DNA of 64,000 bases from Desertibaculum subflavum (GTDB lineage Bacteria > Pseudomonadota > Alphaproteobacteria > Ferrovibrionales > Ferrovibrionaceae). The DNA is taken from positions 62,001-126,000 of the forward strand of contig QOZS01000007.1 in the NCBI GenBank assembly GCA_003576705.1. The letters are read 5' to 3'. A program made the translations under genes and the position numbers. Positions 61,038-64,000 of the stretch are shown here, piece by piece. Each line of letters opens with the position of its first letter. Positions within the stretch are counted from its first letter, which is position 1. The notes below the pieces were generated by a model. It was not told the origin of the DNA. It made no database searches and saw nothing but the letters and a program-made list of their open reading frames with translations.

Positions 61038-63185
61038 ATGAGCGAGCCGAATCACATCGCGACCGCCGCTGGCGGTGTGGGCGACCCGCATCCCGGCCGT
61101 CGGCGCATGATCGTCGGCCTGCGCGCGGTGGCCGTGTTGTCCATCATAAGCTGCGTCTATGGTCTTGCCGTCGCCGCGCCGGCCGGGCTGCTCAGCCCGT
61201 TCGAGCGCGTTGCCATGCCGGTCTCGGCGGCCGTCTCCGCCGTCATCCTGATCGCCGTCGGCCGGGTCTCGCTCGACGGCCTCGTCCTGCTCAGCCGGGC
61301 GGTCGCCGTGTTCTATTGCGGCTACATGGCCGCCAATCTCGCCAATGCGCTGCTGGTGACCGGCTCATTGGAAGCGGCGGCGATCTATCTCGGCTGGACT
61401 TTCCCGCTCTACATCTTCGCCTACTTCCTGGTCGGCCGAGCCTTCGCCCGCAATATCACGGTGCCGACCAGCGCCGCCATGGCCGCGGTGATCGTCGTCT
61501 ACCTCGCCGGACAGGGCCGGGAGGGCGTGGAGAGCCTCCGGGGCGCTCTGCTGATCAACGCGATCCTGGCGCAGTTCATCGCCATCGCGCTGCTGCTCAG
61601 CGTGGCGCGCTTTCGCGAGCTGTATGCGATGGAGCGTGCCCGCGCCGCGGCGGCCGGCGAGCGTCTTGCTGCCAGCGAGCATCTGGCGCAGCAGCTGCAG
61701 GCGAGCGAAGCGCGCTACCGCAGCCTGGTCGAGAACTCGCTCGACGTGATCTGCATGCTGGACCGGGGCGGCCGGTTCCGCGATGTCGGCCCGCGCAGCC
61801 GCGAGGTCTGGGGCCATGCGCCGGATGCGCTGCGCGGTATCGCGCTGCTCGACATCGTGCATGCCGACGACCGCGAAGCGGCGTCCAGCTTCCTGCAGGC
61901 GGCAATGCAGAGCGACGGGCCGATCAGCAGCGAGATCCGCATCCAGGCCGCGGACGGGCGCGCCGTGCCGATGCTGTGGCTGGCGCGCTGGATGGCGTCG
62001 GAACAGGGGATCCATGCCGCGGCGCGCGACGTCAGCGAGCGGGTCGAGGCGGAGGCGCGCATCCGCCAGTCGCAGAAGCTCGAAGCGGTCGGCCAGCTCA
62101 CCGGCGGCGTCGCGCACGACTTCAACAACCTGCTGACCGTGGTGATCGGCAACGCCTCGATGATCGAGCGCCATGCCAAGGAACAGGTGATCGGCTCGCT
62201 GGCGGCGATGATCCGCGCCGCGGCGGAGCGCGGCGCCGACCTGACCCGCCGCCTGCTGACCTTCGCCCGGCGCCAGCCGCTTCGTCCGCAATCGGTCGAG
62301 CTCGCCGCGCTGGTGCAGGGCGGTCTGCCGTTGGTCACCCGCGCGGTCGGCGAGCACATCGTGGTCAAGGTCGACCCCGCCCCGGCCGAGCTCTGGACCA
62401 AGGTCGATCCGGCCGAGCTCGAAAGCGCCATTCTCAACCTTGCCATCAATGCCCGCGACGCCATGCCCGCCGGCGGCACGCTGACGCTGTCCATGGGGCA
62501 GATGGAGATCGGCCCGGCCGAAGCGGCCGACAGCGACCTCGAGCCCGGCCGCTACGTCACCCTCGACGTGACCGATACTGGCAGCGGCATGACGCCCGAA
62601 GTGATGCGCCGCGCCGTCGAGCCCTTCTTTACCACCAAGCCGCCGGGCAAGGGCACCGGTCTCGGCCTTAGCGCCGTCTACGGCTTCGCCCGCCAGTCCG
62701 GCGGCGGGCTGCAGCTCAGGAGCGATATCGGCCGCGGCACCACCATCACCATCCAGCTGCCGGTCGCGGCGCCGGCGGAGCCGGCCTCCACCGCCTTGCT
62801 GCCGGAGCCGATGGCCGACCCCGCCGGCAGCCGCATCCTGGTGGTGGAAGACGACGCGCTGGTGCGCAATTTCGTCGCCAAGCAGCTGGAACGGCTCGGT
62901 TTCGTCGTCGAGGCCGTGGGCGACGCGCGGGCCGCGCTCGACCGCATCGAGGCGGCGGTGCCGTTCGACCTGTTGTTTACCGACATCGTCATGCCGGGCG
63001 GCATGAACGGGCGCGAGCTTGCCGAGGAGGCGCGCCGCCGCCGGCCCCATCTGCCGATCCTGCTGACCTCCGGCTTTACCGACGATGCGTCCGCCGAGGG
63101 CGGCCCCTTCCCGATCATCCGCAAGCCCTACAAGCCGAGCGAGCTGGCCCGGGTGATCCGCGAGCAGCTGCGCGCGGCTGCCTGA
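61038..63185 (+). CDS. Hybrid sensor histidine kinase with PAS and receiver domains
   Basis: Protein of 715 residues. Helices span about 25-195 in a membrane sensor, then a PAS domain (about 225-340). The phospho-acceptor His360 is in GGVAHDFNNLLTVV; ATPase motifs are NLAINARDAMPAGG, DTGSGM and GTGLGLSAVYG. The receiver (about 595-710) has VVEDDALV, DLLFTDIVMPGG (phospho-Asp), TSGFTD and RKPYKPSE. Signal and output partner unknown. Confidence 0.93.
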   Translation: MSEPNHIATAAGGVGDPHPGRRRMIVGLRAVAVLSIISCVYGLAVAAPAGLLSPFERVAMPVSAAVSAVILIAVGRVSLDGLVLLSRAVAVFYCGYMAANLANALLVTGSLEAAAIYLGWTFPLYIFAYFLVGRAFARNITVPTSAAMAAVIVVYLAGQGREGVESLRGALLINAILAQFIAIALLLSVARFRELYAMERARAAAAGERLAASEHLAQQLQASEARYRSLVENSLDVICMLDRGGRFRDVGPRSREVWGHAPDALRGIALLDIVHADDREAASSFLQAAMQSDGPISSEIRIQAADGRAVPMLWLARWMASEQGIHAAARDVSERVEAEARIRQSQKLEAVGQLTGGVAHDFNNLLTVVIGNASMIERHAKEQVIGSLAAMIRAAAERGADLTRRLLTFARRQPLRPQSVELAALVQGGLPLVTRAVGEHIVVKVDPAPAELWTKVDPAELESAILNLAINARDAMPAGGTLTLSMGQMEIGPAEAADSDLEPGRYVTLDVTDTGSGMTPEVMRRAVEPFFTTKPPGKGTGLGLSAVYGFARQSGGGLQLRSDIGRGTTITIQLPVAAPAEPASTALLPEPMADPAGSRILVVEDDALVRNFVAKQLERLGFVVEAVGDARAALDRIEAAVPFDLLFTDIVMPGGMNGRELAEEARRRRPHLPILLTSGFTDDASAEGGPFPIIRKPYKPSELARVIREQLRAAA

Positions 63186-63956
63186 TCAGCCTTGTCCGAC
63201 CTGCCGGCACAGCGCCTCGACGGTGGTGCACAGCCGGGCGATGTCGGCCGGCGTCGACAGCCGGTGATCGCCGTCCTTGACCAGGGTCAGCGTGACGTCG
63301 ACGCCGCCGAGCGCCTCCAGCAGGCGCAGCGAATGCCGCCAGGGCACGTCCGCATCCTGCACGCCGTGCAGCAGGCGGACCGGGCAGGCGAGGCCGCCCA
63401 GCCGGTTGAGCACGAGGTGGTCGCGCCCCTCCTCGATCAGCCTGAGGGTGATGGGATACGGGTCGTCGGAATATTGCGACGGCCGGCGCCAGACGCCGTC
63501 ACGGGCCAGGACGGCGCGCGCCTCGTCGGAAAGCTCCGGCCACATCAGCTCCTGGGTGAAATCCGGCGCCGCGGCGACGCCGACCAGGCCTTTCACCCGT
63601 TCCGGACGCGCCAGCGCCGCCAGCAGCATCATCCAGCCGCCCATCGACGAGCCGACGACGACGAGCGGGTCTTGCACCACCTCGTCGATCACCGCCAGGG
63701 TATCGTCCTTCCAGCGCCCGATCGTCGCCTGCTCGAAATCGCCGGGCGAGGCGCCATGCGCGTAGTAGTCGAAGCGGATGAAGCCGCGACCCTCGGCACG
63801 GCAGCTCGCTTCGAGCGCCAAGGCCTTCGTTCCCGTCATGTCAGACTTGAAGCCGCCGCAGAACATCACAACAGGCGGCTTGCCGGATAGGGCATGATAG
63901 GCGATGGTCGTGCCGTCGGGTCGTACGAGTCGGGCGGGCGCGGCTTGGGCCGTCAT
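63186..63956 (-). CDS. Alpha/beta hydrolase
   Basis: Protein of 256 residues. Nucleophile elbow GSSMGGW (Ser about 125), acid in HGVQDADVPW, His in KDGDHRLS. FCGGFKSDMTGTKA near residue 32 resembles the ABHD10/PPT-like acyl-thioesterase group. It converges with the histidine kinase, with no space between the genes. Confidence 0.85.
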   Translation of the reverse strand: MTAQAAPARLVRPDGTTIAYHALSGKPPVVMFCGGFKSDMTGTKALALEASCRAEGRGFIRFDYYAHGASPGDFEQATIGRWKDDTLAVIDEVVQDPLVVVGSSMGGWMMLLAALARPERVKGLVGVAAAPDFTQELMWPELSDEARAVLARDGVWRRPSQYSDDPYPITLRLIEEGRDHLVLNRLGGLACPVRLLHGVQDADVPWRHSLRLLEALGGVDVTLTLVKDGDHRLSTPADIARLCTTVEALCRQVGQG

Positions 63957-64000
63957 TGGTCACCAGGAGTGGAAAAGCTGCAGAACCGCGGCGAAGCTAG

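Overview
The window is about 64 kb of high-GC, gene-dense chromosome. Gene content and protein style point to an alphaproteobacterium, probably a Rhodospirillales-like lineage: the S21 sequence, an XrtA-type exopolysaccharide locus, two Liv-type transport cassettes and divergent Ada-AlkA/Ogt repair genes. The taxonomy is inference. No phage, insertion sequence, CRISPR array or rRNA was seen. There is one tRNA gene, tRNA-Gly(GCC).

Layout. 1-6171: XrtA/PEP-CTERM-type exopolysaccharide genes (Wza-like export lipoprotein, Wzz-like chain-length protein, tyrosine autokinase, start of a probable outer-membrane protein, all minus), with two glycosyltransferases on the plus strand. 6165-12131: a PPP phosphatase, rpsU, tRNA-Gly, an MBL hydrolase, a response regulator whose output domain has a stand-alone paralogue next to it, a 389-base gap with a 10-bp-period repeat array, and small secreted proteins. 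12298-19347: a polyamine-type ABC transporter, a two-lobe GNAT, a thioredoxin-domain protein and a UGSC-motif selenoprotein read through an in-frame TGA. This run is the most striking part of the window. 19387-28040: Dps, then a glycan cluster with two COG4671-type glycosyltransferases, two GT4 enzymes, a histidine phosphatase, a NodB-like deacetylase and an EamA transporter.

28052-32154 is a dipeptide-type ABC operon without a binding protein. 32158-40417 is one long minus-strand operon: a Liv-type binding protein followed by two complete permease/ATPase sets (H-M-G-F twice) and a FixH/YtkA-like protein. 40588-52799 holds regulatory, redox and small-molecule enzymes: PAS protein, WrbA and pirin divergent from a LysR regulator, two divergent class III nucleotide cyclases, an HPF/cold-shock fusion, an S10 peptidase, GST, CMD protein, SDR, VOC protein and a racemase-family protein lacking both expected cysteines. 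52796-56326 carries alkylation repair (Ogt and Ada-AlkA) and duplicated GNATs. 56375-63956 holds a DinG-type helicase ending inside a REP-like palindrome, a TPR protein, a YeeZ-like SDR, a hybrid histidine kinase and an alpha/beta hydrolase.

Start sites were chosen from ribosome-binding sites, gene overlaps and family length; uncertain ones are stated. All functional names rest on motif reading and recall, not on a database search.
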